DNA from: Stenotrophomonas sp. 610A2
GTDB taxonomy: Bacteria; Pseudomonadota; Gammaproteobacteria; Xanthomonadales; Xanthomonadaceae
Assembly (NCBI RefSeq): GCF_030549615.1
Contig: NZ_CP130832.1
Location: 3,410,001-3,474,000 of the forward strand
DNA: 64,000 nucleotides
Direction of reading: 5' to 3'
The position numbers were made by a program, and so were the translations under genes. Numbering within the stretch: position 1 is the stretch's first letter; every line of letters begins with the position of its first letter. The notes beneath the pieces are model-generated. The model was not told where the DNA came from, searched no databases, and saw only the letters and a list, made by a program, of their open reading frames with translations. This document shows positions 16,396 to 29,961 of this stretch, piece by piece.

Positions 16396-17682
16396 TCAAG
16401 CCCCAGCCAACGCCTGCTCCAGATCCGCCAGCAAGTCATCGATATGTTCGATGCCCACCGACAGACGCACGGTATCCAGCGTCACCCCGGCCTTCTCCAA
16501 CTCCACCGCATCCAGCTGCCGGTGCGTGGTGGATGCCGGATGCGTGGCCAAGGACTTGGCATCGCCCAGATTCACCAGCCGAGTAAACAACTGCAAGGCA
16601 TCCAGGAAGCGCGCCCCCGCCTCACGCCCACCCGGCAAGCCAAACGTCAGCACCCCCGAGCCCTGCCCGCGCAGATACTTCTGCACCAGCGCATGCTCCG
16701 GATGGTCCGGCAATGCGGCGTAGTTCACCCAGGCGACCTTCGGATGCTTCTGCAGGTAGTTGGCCACCGCCAGCGTATTGCTGTTGATCCGATCCATGCG
16801 CAGCGCCAGCGTCTCGATGCCCTGCAGAATCTGGAACGCGTTGAACGGTGAAATCGCCGCGCCCATGTTGCGCAACGGCACCACCCGCGCCCGGCCAATG
16901 AAGGCGGCCGGGCCAAGTGCTTCGGTATAGACCACACCGTGGTAACTCACATCCGGCGTATTGAGACGCGGGAAGCGTTCCTTGTGCTCGGCCCACGGGA
17001 AGCGACCGGAATCGACGATGGCGCCGCCAAGGCTGGTGCCATGGCCGCCGAGATACTTGGTCAAGGAATGCACCACGATATCCGCGCCGAAATCGAACGA
17101 GCGCTGCAGGTACGGCGTGGCGACGGTGTTGTCGACGATCACCGGCACACCATGCGCATGCGCGATCCTGGCGATGGCTTCGATATCGGTGACGTTGCCG
17201 CGCGGGTTGCCGATGGATTCGACGAACACCGCCTTGGTGCGCTCGTCGATCAAGGCCGCGAAGGCCTGTGGATCGCGGTAGTCGGCAAAGCGGGTCTGGA
17301 TACCGAACTGCGGCAGCGTGTGCGCGAACAGGTTGTAGGTGCCACCGTACAGCGCGCTTGAGGCGAGGATATTGTCGCCGGCCTCGGCAATGGTCTGGAT
17401 GGCGTAGGTGATCGCGGCCTGGCCCGAGGCCAGCGCCAACGCACCGATGCCGCCTTCCAAGGCTGCGATGCGCTTTTCCAGCACATCGGTGGTGGGATTC
17501 ATGATGCGGGTATAGATATTGCCCTGCACCTTGAGGTCGAACAGATCGGCACCGTGCTGGGTGTCGTCGAAGGCGTAGGCAACGGTCTGGTAGATCGGCA
17601 CCGCGACGGCGCGGGTGGTCGGATCGGGGGAATAGCCGCCATGCACGGCGATGGTTTCAGGCTTCCACTGCGGATCGGTCAT
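16396..17682 (-). CDS. metY: O-acetylhomoserine sulfhydrylase (O-acetylhomoserine aminocarboxypropyltransferase)
   Basis: A 428-residue PLP enzyme of the Cys/Met metabolism family. It starts MTDPQWKPETIAVHGGYSPDPTTRAVAVPI and has the PLP-lysine motif VHSLTKYLGGHG near residue 210, plus the tetramer-interface segment YTRIMNPTTDVLEKRIAALEGG. The length of about 430 and the ATIAVHGG/VPIYQT pattern fit MetY, which makes homocysteine from O-acetylhomoserine and sulfide, rather than the shorter MetB/MetC (~390). An in-frame TTG at 17697 would add five residues (MASTP); neither start has a clear ribosome binding site. It is monocistronic, with palindromic repeats on both sides. Confidence 0.88.
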   Translation of the reverse strand: MTDPQWKPETIAVHGGYSPDPTTRAVAVPIYQTVAYAFDDTQHGADLFDLKVQGNIYTRIMNPTTDVLEKRIAALEGGIGALALASGQAAITYAIQTIAEAGDNILASSALYGGTYNLFAHTLPQFGIQTRFADYRDPQAFAALIDERTKAVFVESIGNPRGNVTDIEAIARIAHAHGVPVIVDNTVATPYLQRSFDFGADIVVHSLTKYLGGHGTSLGGAIVDSGRFPWAEHKERFPRLNTPDVSYHGVVYTEALGPAAFIGRARVVPLRNMGAAISPFNAFQILQGIETLALRMDRINSNTLAVANYLQKHPKVAWVNYAALPDHPEHALVQKYLRGQGSGVLTFGLPGGREAGARFLDALQLFTRLVNLGDAKSLATHPASTTHRQLDAVELEKAGVTLDTVRLSVGIEHIDDLLADLEQALAGA

Positions 17683-17821
17683 CGGGGTGCTCGCCAAGGA
17701 GTGACTGCCGACGATAGCCGAGGATGGATGGCAACCGGTGGACGGTTGCAGGGGTTACTTGTGAGGGGGCGTTATGAGCTGATGCATTTTCAAAAGGCCC
17801 ACATCCCTAGCTAGAAGCTTC

Positions 17822-17928
17822 CCCTCACCCCAACCCCTCTCCCGTAAACGGGAGAGGGGCTCGGATCGCGTCAGCTGCCCGTGCACTAGCCCCTCTCCCG
17901 CCTGCGGGAGAGGGGTTGGGGTGAGGGC
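17822..17928. repeat. MITE-like palindromic element, complete copy
   Basis: 107 bp with near-perfect terminal inverted repeats: CCCTCACCCCAACCCC at the left and GGGGTTGGGGTGAGGG at the right. Each arm carries an internal hairpin (CTCTCCCGTAAACGGGAGAG; CTCTCCCGCCTGCGGGAGAG). It sits between the metY promoter region and the 3' end of clpB. Confidence 0.85.
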
Positions 17929-17963
17929 AGCTCTTAAAGCTTTTGAAGCGTTGGCTCTGGCTC

Positions 17964-20552
<2,589 letters not shown>

Positions 20553-20603
20553 GGGTCTTCTTCCTCAAAGTTGGGAGGCCAGCATTGCTGGCGATACTGG
20601 TTC

Positions 20604-20631
20604 AGATGCGGTTGCAACGGCGTGATTCAAG
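20604..20631 (-). promoter_or_regulatory. sigma-32 (heat-shock) type promoter of clpB
   Basis: On the minus strand the sequence reads CTTGAA, then 14 nt, then CCGCATCT. This matches the RpoH consensus CTTGAA-N12-16-CCCCATNT with a single mismatch. Predicted transcription start is near 20597, giving a leader of about 45 nt. ClpB is a canonical RpoH target, which supports the assignment. Confidence 0.75.
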
Positions 20632-20729
20632 GGTGAATAGCGCCCTTGTTCAGCTGCAATCGCAATCCCGCTCCAGTATCACCAGCTGCCGTCACCGCAA
20701 CCTTGATCGAACGCAAGCGGCAGCGCGGC

Positions 20730-21557
20730 TCAGCCGCGCGTGATCGCCGCACGCAAAGCTCGCAGCTGCTGCTTCACCGCCTGTTGCTGGCCGGCATCCA
20801 TGCGCAGCAGGGCTTTCTGCCCGATCGACAGCGATTGCAGCGCCGGGTCGACGAAGCGATAGCGGCCCTTGCCGTCCGGCTCCACCGCCAGCGGACGGGC
20901 CGGCTCGGGGGTCTGCAGCAGGTGGTCGATCACCGTCACCAGCCTGTCGTTGAAATGGCCGTCGGGGTGGCCGATATCGTGGTAGGCCTGCTGCAGCAAG
21001 GGATAGAAGCGCCTGTAGGCAGCCGCTACGGCGCCCGCGTCGGCGCGGGTAAAGGCATCCACATATGGCGCATAGCGCGTGGCATTGGCGGCTGCCAACT
21101 GCTCACCACCGGCACTGCCCTGCTCCACCTGCAGCGCGCCCGGCAACGGCCGCACTGCCATCGCTGCAGCTGGCAGGCTGGGCTGGGTGAGGTTGTCCAC
21201 GTGCACCACCAAGCGCTGGATCAGCTGCTCGCGCAGCAGCACAGCCAAGGCATCGGCGGGGAACAATCCGTTCAAGGCTTGCCAGCTGGAGGCATCGCTG
21301 TCGGCCAGCGCCGGCAAAGCCGGATCGGCAGCCACGTCGAGCGGATATTTCGGCTCGGCCGCTGCTGCGGGCGTAGCCGGCGCTTGGATAGCCGGTGTAG
21401 CCGGGCTATCCACCAGCGGAGCAACGTTTGCCGTTGCCTGCCGCAGCTGCGCCACATCATCACGGAACAACCACCAGCCAGCGCCGCCAACCGCGACGAC
21501 GCCAACCACTGCCCAGGGCCACACTGCTTTGCGCTTCTGCATCACTTGCACCTTCAT
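20730..21557 (-). CDS. DUF3014 domain protein, membrane-anchored
   Basis: A 275-residue protein with a single N-terminal membrane segment (AVWPWAVVGVVAVGGAGWWLF, about residues 12-32), a Pro/Ala-rich linker, and a soluble domain matching the DUF3014 family (ALNGLFPADALAVLLREQLIQRLVVHVDNL; FTRADAGAVAAAYRRFYPLLQQAY). The topology suggests a periplasmic C-terminal domain. The function of DUF3014 is unknown. It lies upstream of clpB on the same strand, separated by 177 bp that contain the clpB heat-shock promoter, so the two are probably transcribed independently. Confidence 0.8.
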   Translation of the reverse strand: MKVQVMQKRKAVWPWAVVGVVAVGGAGWWLFRDDVAQLRQATANVAPLVDSPATPAIQAPATPAAAAEPKYPLDVAADPALPALADSDASSWQALNGLFPADALAVLLREQLIQRLVVHVDNLTQPSLPAAAMAVRPLPGALQVEQGSAGGEQLAAANATRYAPYVDAFTRADAGAVAAAYRRFYPLLQQAYHDIGHPDGHFNDRLVTVIDHLLQTPEPARPLAVEPDGKGRYRFVDPALQSLSIGQKALLRMDAGQQQAVKQQLRALRAAITRG

Positions 21558-21635
21558 TGCATGTGATGGTGTGACCCTGTTTATCCCGCTGGGTTCCCCC
21601 AGCGGCTCAGACCCAGTACAGCCAAGCCCTGTGCA

Positions 21636-23213
21636 TCAACGCTGTTTCTGCAGCGACATCAGGCCGATGACGACCGCCAACACCGCATAGGCAGCGCTCA
21701 CCTGCAAGGTGATGGCCTGGCGCAGGCCTTCCAGCTGCCATGGCAGGTAGATGCCACCGCGCGGATCGGTGGAGTGGATCACGCCGAACGCACTCAACGC
21801 GGCAGCCACGAACAGCAGGCTGACCGCCACGCCAGCGCGACGCTCGATCAAGGCCACCAGCGCAGCTGCCCAGATCATCGCCGAGATGATGAAACCATTG
21901 CCCAGCAGCTGCAGCGTGGCCACATCCGACAGGCCGTGGCCGTCGACCGCTGCATACAACGCCGCCGCTGCATCCGGCGCCACCCACGTGCCGAACTTGA
22001 TGTTGATCAGGTAGGCAATCGCCGGCAGGAAGGCCAGCGCGACCGCGATCGCGTGCTCACGCTTGGTCTGCTGGAAGGCCTGCACGGTGATGTCGAGGCC
22101 GACGAAGACGATGATCGGTGCCAGCACCGCCACCGGCAGCCACTGCACCAACCCGGCAACGACGCCGAGCATGCCGCCGATGCCGATGAACAGACCGGTC
22201 AGCAGCGTGTAACCGGTGCGTGCACCCAAACGCTTGTAGGCCGGCTGGCCGATGTATGGCGTGGTCTGCGCGACACCGCCGCAGATGCCGGCGATCAGCG
22301 TGGCGATGGCCTCGACCAGCAGGATGTCGCGGGTGCGGTAATCGTCACCAGCGGCGCGTGCGCTCTCGGCCACGTTGATGCCGCCCACCACCATCAGCAG
22401 GCCGAACGGCAGCAGCAACGACAGATACGGCACGGTCAGCGGCAGGCCCTCGACGAAGCCCAGCGAGGGCAGCGGCAAGGCCGCGGCGAAGGAGATTGCA
22501 GGCGGCCACTGGAAGCCGGTCAGCACACCTGCTGCACCCAGCCCGTAGTACAAGGCCACACCAACCAGCAGCGCAAACAGCACGCCCGGCAAGCGCAATG
22601 GCACCACAGCGCGTGCCACCAGCACGTACAGCAGCACGCCCAGCGTGACCAGGCCGACCAGCGGCTGGCGCATGCTCTCGATCAGCGGCAGGAAGCCGAG
22701 CAGCGTCAGCGCCGCGCCGCCGATCGAGCCAAGCAGCGCAGCACGCGGCACATGGCGGGTGACCGCATCGCCGACGAAGGACAGCACCAGCTTGAGCAGA
22801 CCCATCACCACCAGCGAGGCCATGCCCAGCTTCCAGGTCGCCATCGCCGCGGCCTGCGGGTCCATGCCCAGCTGCTTGAAGCCGACAAAGGCCGGGCCCA
22901 GCACCAGCAGCGCCATGCCAATGCTGGTTGGCGCATCCAGCCCCAGCGGCATCGCGGTGACGTCATCACGGCCAGTGCGGGCAGCCAGGCGGCGTGCCAT
23001 CACCGTGTACATCAGGTTGCCGATCAGCACACCGAAGGCAGTGCCGGGAAACATGCGTCCAAACACCACATCCGCCGGGAACTGGAAGATGCCGATCAGC
23101 GCCATCGCGATGAAGCCGAGGATCGACAGGTTGTCGACCACCAGGCCGAAGAAGCCGTTGAGATCGCCTGCGACGAACCAACGCGGACGGGATGTTGAAG
23201 CGGAAGAATTCAT
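21636..23213 (-). CDS. NCS2-family permease
   Basis: A 525-residue polytopic membrane protein with roughly 12-14 hydrophobic segments. Recognisable segments are VVDNLSILGFIAMALIGIF, GRDDVTAMPLGLDAPTSIGM (an NCS2/SulP-type re-entrant region) and RDILLVEAIATLIAGICGGVAQTTPYIGQPAY, a motif typical of NCS2 xanthine/uracil-type permeases with the QTTPYIG signature. Substrate is not predictable; the subgroup has members annotated as nucleobase permeases. It is preceded and followed by same-strand genes of unrelated function, with 78 bp to the DUF3014 gene. Confidence 0.8.
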   Translation of the reverse strand: MNSSASTSRPRWFVAGDLNGFFGLVVDNLSILGFIAMALIGIFQFPADVVFGRMFPGTAFGVLIGNLMYTVMARRLAARTGRDDVTAMPLGLDAPTSIGMALLVLGPAFVGFKQLGMDPQAAAMATWKLGMASLVVMGLLKLVLSFVGDAVTRHVPRAALLGSIGGAALTLLGFLPLIESMRQPLVGLVTLGVLLYVLVARAVVPLRLPGVLFALLVGVALYYGLGAAGVLTGFQWPPAISFAAALPLPSLGFVEGLPLTVPYLSLLLPFGLLMVVGGINVAESARAAGDDYRTRDILLVEAIATLIAGICGGVAQTTPYIGQPAYKRLGARTGYTLLTGLFIGIGGMLGVVAGLVQWLPVAVLAPIIVFVGLDITVQAFQQTKREHAIAVALAFLPAIAYLINIKFGTWVAPDAAAALYAAVDGHGLSDVATLQLLGNGFIISAMIWAAALVALIERRAGVAVSLLFVAAALSAFGVIHSTDPRGGIYLPWQLEGLRQAITLQVSAAYAVLAVVIGLMSLQKQR

Positions 23214-23277
23214 GGGGGATATCGTCAGGAAAGCGAAGCGATGGTAACGCCGGGAAATTACGTGCGGATGCTACAGA

Positions 23278-24183
23278 TCATTCGTTCGTGGGCAGTTTCA
23301 CCCAGCCAAGCACCGAACCACGATGGGGATTGCGGTAGCGCAACTGCAACCAGCCATCGGCTTCGTCCAGCAGTTCGACGGCGTCGCCCTTGAGCAGGTA
23401 GCGCTTGGTCGAGGTGTCGCCGGCCTTGCTGTACAGCAGCAGCTTGTCCGGCACCACCGACGCGCTGCGGCCGGGCATCGGCGCGTCCTTCAGCGGTGGG
23501 TCGAAGGCATTCCAGATGGCGGTTTCGAGTCGCTTGCCTGCGGCATCCCAGGTGCTCCAGACCGTGAGGATCTCCGCATCTTCCACTTCAGCCAGCGCCA
23601 ACACCTGCGCGAGCGCTTCGGTATCGAGGAAGGCATTGCGCATCGAGCGGTACAGGTAGACCCTGTCGCCCGCAAAGCGGTAAATATCGCTGTACCACAT
23701 CGGCCCGCTGCGACAGCTGCTGCTCAACGTGCGTGTGGCCGGGTCCGGGGTCAGCGACCAGAAGCCTTCGCAGCTGATTTCCGGGCCCTCGGGTGCGGCC
23801 AATGCGCGGAACTGGCCACTGCCCGGCTCGTACAGGTAAACCGTGACCGATTCGTTGACCTGACCCAGCGTGGCGCTGGAATCCAGGTCCTGGTAACCGT
23901 CGAAATTGTAGTCGGCGTGGCCCAGGCGCGTGCCGCCGCCTTCCTCGTTCGTGGACGCAGGCAGCACCTGCCGCGCTGGTGAGCGGTTGCTGCCAACCTC
24001 CACGCTGCCATCGCCGAGCAAGCGCGCATGCGCGCTCACGCCGGCTGCGACCTCGAAGCGGATCTCGCTGTCATCTGCCGCGAATGCTGGCGCTGCCAGC
24101 AGCGAAAAAACTGCAACCAGCAGACCATGGGCGGCAAAGCGGCAGCGGGACGTGGATATCAGGGGCATCATCGAGAAGCTCAT
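23278..24183 (-). CDS. secreted protein of unknown function (XAC2610-like)
   Basis: A 301-residue exported protein. A signal peptide (about residues 1-35, ending AAPAFAAD) precedes a mature part with DYNFDGYQDLDSS, a calcium-binding-like D-x-N-x-D-x-x-D motif in the style of FG-GAP/EF-hand proteins such as XAC2610. The C-terminal portion (YLLKGDAVELLDEADGWLQLRYRNPHRGSVLGWVKL) looks like a bacterial SH3 domain. It probably acts in the periplasm or envelope. An alternative start lies at codon 5 or 6; no ribosome binding site discriminates. The adjacent DUF3574 gene is on the same strand, 43 bp upstream. Confidence 0.65.
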   Translation of the reverse strand: MSFSMMPLISTSRCRFAAHGLLVAVFSLLAAPAFAADDSEIRFEVAAGVSAHARLLGDGSVEVGSNRSPARQVLPASTNEEGGGTRLGHADYNFDGYQDLDSSATLGQVNESVTVYLYEPGSGQFRALAAPEGPEISCEGFWSLTPDPATRTLSSSCRSGPMWYSDIYRFAGDRVYLYRSMRNAFLDTEALAQVLALAEVEDAEILTVWSTWDAAGKRLETAIWNAFDPPLKDAPMPGRSASVVPDKLLLYSKAGDTSTKRYLLKGDAVELLDEADGWLQLRYRNPHRGSVLGWVKLPTNE

Positions 24184-24226
24184 CTGCAGTTGGCGACTGC
24201 CCGCAGGCTAGCCGATCCAGTGCTGA

Positions 24227-24700
24227 TCAGAACGAAACCTCCACCGCCTGCCGCGACCACAGCACCGACTGGTGCTTGGTGGCCCGCTTCCACGCCAGGC
24301 GGATGGCTTCGATGTCATTGCGGCGTTGCGGGCTGTCCTCGTGCAGGATCACCAGCACCTTGGTGCGCAGTCGGTTCGGCTCGGGTGCGCCGCGGAACAG
24401 CCACTGGCCGTAGGCATCGAACACGGTCAGGCCATCGGGGAAGCGTGGAGTGACTTCCTTGTCGAGGAAGGCGCGCCACTGCGCATCGCTGATCACATCG
24501 GTCTGTTCACGTGCCGACGGCCCGGTTTCCTCGCCGACGCCGAAATACAGCTCGCTGCGCACCCAGCCACCGGCTTCGGCCGGTCGCGCGGCATCGCCGT
24601 GCAATTGGGCACTGGCAGCAGGTTCGGCAGCAGGTGGAGCGGCGTGGGCACTGGCGGCAACGGCAAACAACAGGGGCAACAGGACAGCGTGCAACTTCAT
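24227..24700 (-). CDS. DUF3574 family exported protein
   Basis: A 157-residue protein with a signal peptide MKLHAVLLPLLFAVAASAHAA and a mature domain that matches DUF3574 (SELYFGVGEETGPSAREQTDVISDAQWRAFLDKEVTPRFPDGLTVFDAYGQW). The ATG at 24700 has a strong GGAGG eight bases upstream, which settles the start over a longer reading to 24748. The function is unknown. It may be co-transcribed with the downstream XAC2610-like gene. Confidence 0.8.
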   Translation of the reverse strand: MKLHAVLLPLLFAVAASAHAAPPAAEPAASAQLHGDAARPAEAGGWVRSELYFGVGEETGPSAREQTDVISDAQWRAFLDKEVTPRFPDGLTVFDAYGQWLFRGAPEPNRLRTKVLVILHEDSPQRRNDIEAIRLAWKRATKHQSVLWSRQAVEVSF

Positions 24701-24919
24701 GGAAAACCTCCGGACAGGAACAACACGGTGGCATCCAAGGCACCGCAAGGGATATCGCGTTTGGTTATCAGCCCATTGCCAGCAGGACTTGCATCCCGGG
24801 CGCTGTTAACGCGAAGATAATATATCGCTTCATCCGGATGGATGTAAGTGTTAACTGAAACCTTTCCGCCATCCGCGCCTCCCCCACGTCCCGCCTTCCC
24901 CACAGTTTCTGGAGTTTCC

Positions 24920-27352
<2,433 letters not shown>

Positions 27353-27390
27353 TTGGGTGCTTTTCGGGGAGGATTGCTTGCTTGAAACCT

Positions 27391-27498
27391 CCCCTCACTC
27401 CAACCCCTCTCCCGCAAGCGGGAGAGGGGCTCGCACCGCTTGCACTCGTAGCTCACTAGCCCCTCTCCCGCCTGCGGGAGAGGGGTTGGGGAGAGGGG
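27391..27498. repeat. MITE-like palindromic element, complete copy
   Basis: About 108 bp with terminal inverted repeats (CCCTCACTCCAACCCC left; GGGGTTGGGGAGAGGG right), two internal CTCTCCCGC/GCGGGAGAG hairpins and a central CTTGCACTCGTAG segment shared with the copies at 28977 and 33129. It lies 39 nt downstream of the TonB receptor stop. Confidence 0.85.
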
Positions 27499-27613
27499 AA
27501 GCTTTTAGCCAATTCCCCCAAAAACCCCCGAATTCATCCAGCTTTAACAGCGCTAGGCGCTCCTTACGCCTGCCGGCTCATTTCAGCCCGGTTCATCCCC
27601 TGCGGAGGCGTAT

Positions 27614-28945
27614 ATGTTCGAGTCGTTGATTCGCGAAGCGGCCAGCCGCTTTCATCTCGGTGACAATGCGGGGCGCCTCGTGCGCCAGCTTGTCGATGTC
27701 ATTTTCGATCCTGCCAACGGCGGCTTTGCCGGCCTGAAGAAACGCTTTGCCGATGCAGGCCTGGATGGCCTGTTTTCGTCGTGGATAGGCAACACCCCCG
27801 GTGACAATGTCCTGCAACCGGACCAGTTCAGTGCCGGCTTCGGCCAGAACCTTGCCGGCGGTATTGCCAGCAAACTCGGCATTCCAGCCGCGGCAGTCAA
27901 CATGGCCGGCGCATGGCTCCTCCCCAAGATCGTTGGTCAATTGACGCCTGGCGGCAGCATCCCCAGTTCCCGCCCAGCGGATTACGATCGCTGGTTCGGC
28001 ACCACCACGCCTGCGGCTGGCTACAGCGGTGGTGGCACGGTACCCGCCAAGGCATCGGGCGGGTTCTGGAAATGGTTGATCCCGCTGATTCTTCTGCTTG
28101 CGGCATTCCTGCTGTTCCGCAGCTGCAAGAAAGAAGAAGTGGTTACGCCCGCGCCAGTCGAACCGGTTGCAAGCACACAGCCCGCAGCCCCCGTGGTCCA
28201 GGCCAATCCACGCTTCGGGTTCGACAACACCGACGGCAAGATCACGGTCAGTGGCCAGCTCGCCAGCGAGGCCGACAAGACCCGCCTGTGGGATGCGCTG
28301 AAAGCCAACTTCGGTGAAGGCAATCTGGCCGGCAACATCAGCGTCGATCCGGCAACCCTGCCAGCAGGTTGGCTGGACAAGCTGATCGCCGCGTTGCCGG
28401 AACTGAAAGCCAAGGGACTGAAGTTCGGTTTCGATGGCGACAAGCTCAGCATCGATACCAGCGGCATGGCAGAAGCCGATCGTTTCACTGTCAGCGACAA
28501 GTTACGCAGTCTGTTTGGAGGCTTCGAGATCAGTGGTCTGTGGGATCGTGCGGCGGCGGCATTGTCTGGACTCAAGGCCGGCTTCAGCGGTGATGATCTG
28601 GTCAAGGCCTTGAACCTGATGAACATCTATTTCGACACAGGTTCGGCCACCATCACCCGCGACAGTCTGGAAACGCTGACCAGCGCGGCCAATGCGATCA
28701 AGCAGGCACCTGCAGGCACGAAGATCGAGGTAGGCGGGCACACCGACAACACCGGTGATGCAGCTGCCAACATCACCTTGAGCCAGCAGCGGGCGGATGC
28801 GGTGGCTGCCAAGTTGGCCGAGCTCGGTGTTGCTGCCGATACGCTCACCGCCAAGGGCTATGGCCAGGAAAAGCCGCGTGCCAGCAATGACACCGACGAA
28901 GGCCGCGCGCAGAACCGTCGTATTGAGTTTGCGGTTAGCAAGTAA
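27614..28945 (+). CDS. YidB-like / BON-like / OmpA fusion membrane protein
   Basis: A 443-residue three-part protein. Residues 1-125 resemble the YidB/DUF937 family (LDGLFSSWIGNTPGDNVLQPDQFSAGFGQ). A transmembrane segment FWKWLIPLILLLAAFLLF lies near residue 150. Residues 190-320 form two BON-like repeats (GFDNTDGKITVSGQLASEAD; FGFDGDKLSIDTSGMAEAD). A C-terminal OmpA peptidoglycan-binding domain ends the protein (YFDTGSATITRDSLETL; VGGHTDNTGDAAANITLSQQRADAV). The architecture points to an inner-membrane-anchored protein whose periplasmic end binds the cell wall. A GGAGGCGTAT ribosome binding region precedes the ATG. The precise role is not known. Confidence 0.85.
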   Translation: MFESLIREAASRFHLGDNAGRLVRQLVDVIFDPANGGFAGLKKRFADAGLDGLFSSWIGNTPGDNVLQPDQFSAGFGQNLAGGIASKLGIPAAAVNMAGAWLLPKIVGQLTPGGSIPSSRPADYDRWFGTTTPAAGYSGGGTVPAKASGGFWKWLIPLILLLAAFLLFRSCKKEEVVTPAPVEPVASTQPAAPVVQANPRFGFDNTDGKITVSGQLASEADKTRLWDALKANFGEGNLAGNISVDPATLPAGWLDKLIAALPELKAKGLKFGFDGDKLSIDTSGMAEADRFTVSDKLRSLFGGFEISGLWDRAAAALSGLKAGFSGDDLVKALNLMNIYFDTGSATITRDSLETLTSAANAIKQAPAGTKIEVGGHTDNTGDAAANITLSQQRADAVAAKLAELGVAADTLTAKGYGQEKPRASNDTDEGRAQNRRIEFAVSK

Positions 28946-28976
28946 CGTTCTGCATTCGGTGAAGAGCAAAGGCTTG

Positions 28977-29082
28977 CCCTCACCCCAACCCCTCTCCCGC
29001 AGGCGGGAGAGGGGCTTACATTGCTTGCGCTCGTAGTGCACTAGCCCCTCTCCCGTTTACGGGAGAGGGGTTGGGGTGAGGG
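28977..29082. repeat. MITE-like palindromic element, complete copy
   Basis: 106 bp element with left end CCCTCACCCCAACCCC and right end GGGGTTGGGGTGAGGG, internal hairpins CTCTCCCGCAGGCGGGAGAG and CTCTCCCGTTTACGGGAGAG, and a centre containing GCTCGTAGTGCACTAG. It is located between the OmpA-fusion gene and otsB. Confidence 0.85.
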
Positions 29083-29160
29083 CGCTCTTGAAGCACGTAG
29101 AGCAAGCCCCATTCACCCCAAATGACTTTCCTGTAACAAACCCTGCGGCATAGTGACCGC

Positions 29161-29907
29161 ATGCTTGATGACCTACAGCGACCGCCCCCTCCGGCGCTGG
29201 CAGACGACGACGCACTGTTTCTCGACGTAGATGGCACCCTGCTCGCCTTTGCCGACCATCCGGACAAGGTAGCGCCCGATCCGTCCCTGCTCGCGCTGCT
29301 GGCCAGCGTGCAGCAACGTCTGGGTGGCGCGCTGGCGCTGCTCAGTGGCCGTCCCGTCAGCCAACTACAAGCGATGTTCGCGCCACTGCGCCTGCCCATG
29401 GCTGGCCTGCACGGCGCGCAATTACTCACGTCCGTCGATGCAGAACTCGCCCAGGCAGACACCGCAGCTTGGTTGCACACACTGCACCAGCGCGCGATGC
29501 AACTGGCGCATGCCCATCCCGGCGTCATGATCGAAAACAAGGGCCAGGCATTGGCCCTGCACTGGCGCAATGCGCCGGACGCTGCCGCGGCTGTCATTGC
29601 ATTCGCCAACGCCCAACTTCCGCAGCTGCCTGACGTGCGTCTGCAACCAGGCAATCATGTGATCGAGTTCGTCGGCAGCGGCCACGACAAGGGCCGCGCC
29701 CTGCAGCAACTGATGCAATCTCCGCCTTTCCAAGGCCGGCGCCCGGTCTTCATCGGCGACGATCTCACCGACGAACACGGCTTCCAGGCCGCTCAGCAAC
29801 TCAAAGGCATTGGCGTACTTGTCGGCCAACGACGCGGCAGCCATGCCTTGGCTGCACTGCCCGACATCACGTCCGTACACGCTTGGCTGCGCGCAGCCAC
29901 TACCTGA
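29161..29907 (+). CDS. otsB: trehalose-6-phosphate phosphatase
   Basis: A 248-residue HAD-superfamily phosphatase. The catalytic DxD motif is LFLDVDGTLLAF (about residues 19-30), the SGR motif is ALLSGRPVSQLQ, and the metal-binding motif near the C-terminus is FIGDDLTDEHGF. These features identify trehalose-phosphatase, which dephosphorylates the product of OtsA to trehalose in the cytoplasm. The gene heads an otsB-GH15-otsA cluster with a 54 nt gap to the next gene. Trehalose here is probably an osmotic or stress protectant. Confidence 0.95.
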   Translation: MLDDLQRPPPPALADDDALFLDVDGTLLAFADHPDKVAPDPSLLALLASVQQRLGGALALLSGRPVSQLQAMFAPLRLPMAGLHGAQLLTSVDAELAQADTAAWLHTLHQRAMQLAHAHPGVMIENKGQALALHWRNAPDAAAAVIAFANAQLPQLPDVRLQPGNHVIEFVGSGHDKGRALQQLMQSPPFQGRRPVFIGDDLTDEHGFQAAQQLKGIGVLVGQRRGSHALAALPDITSVHAWLRAATT

Positions 29908-29961
29908 CCCACCCGGAGGAAACAGCGGCGCCAGCGGCGTTCGCGCAACAAGGAGAATGCA

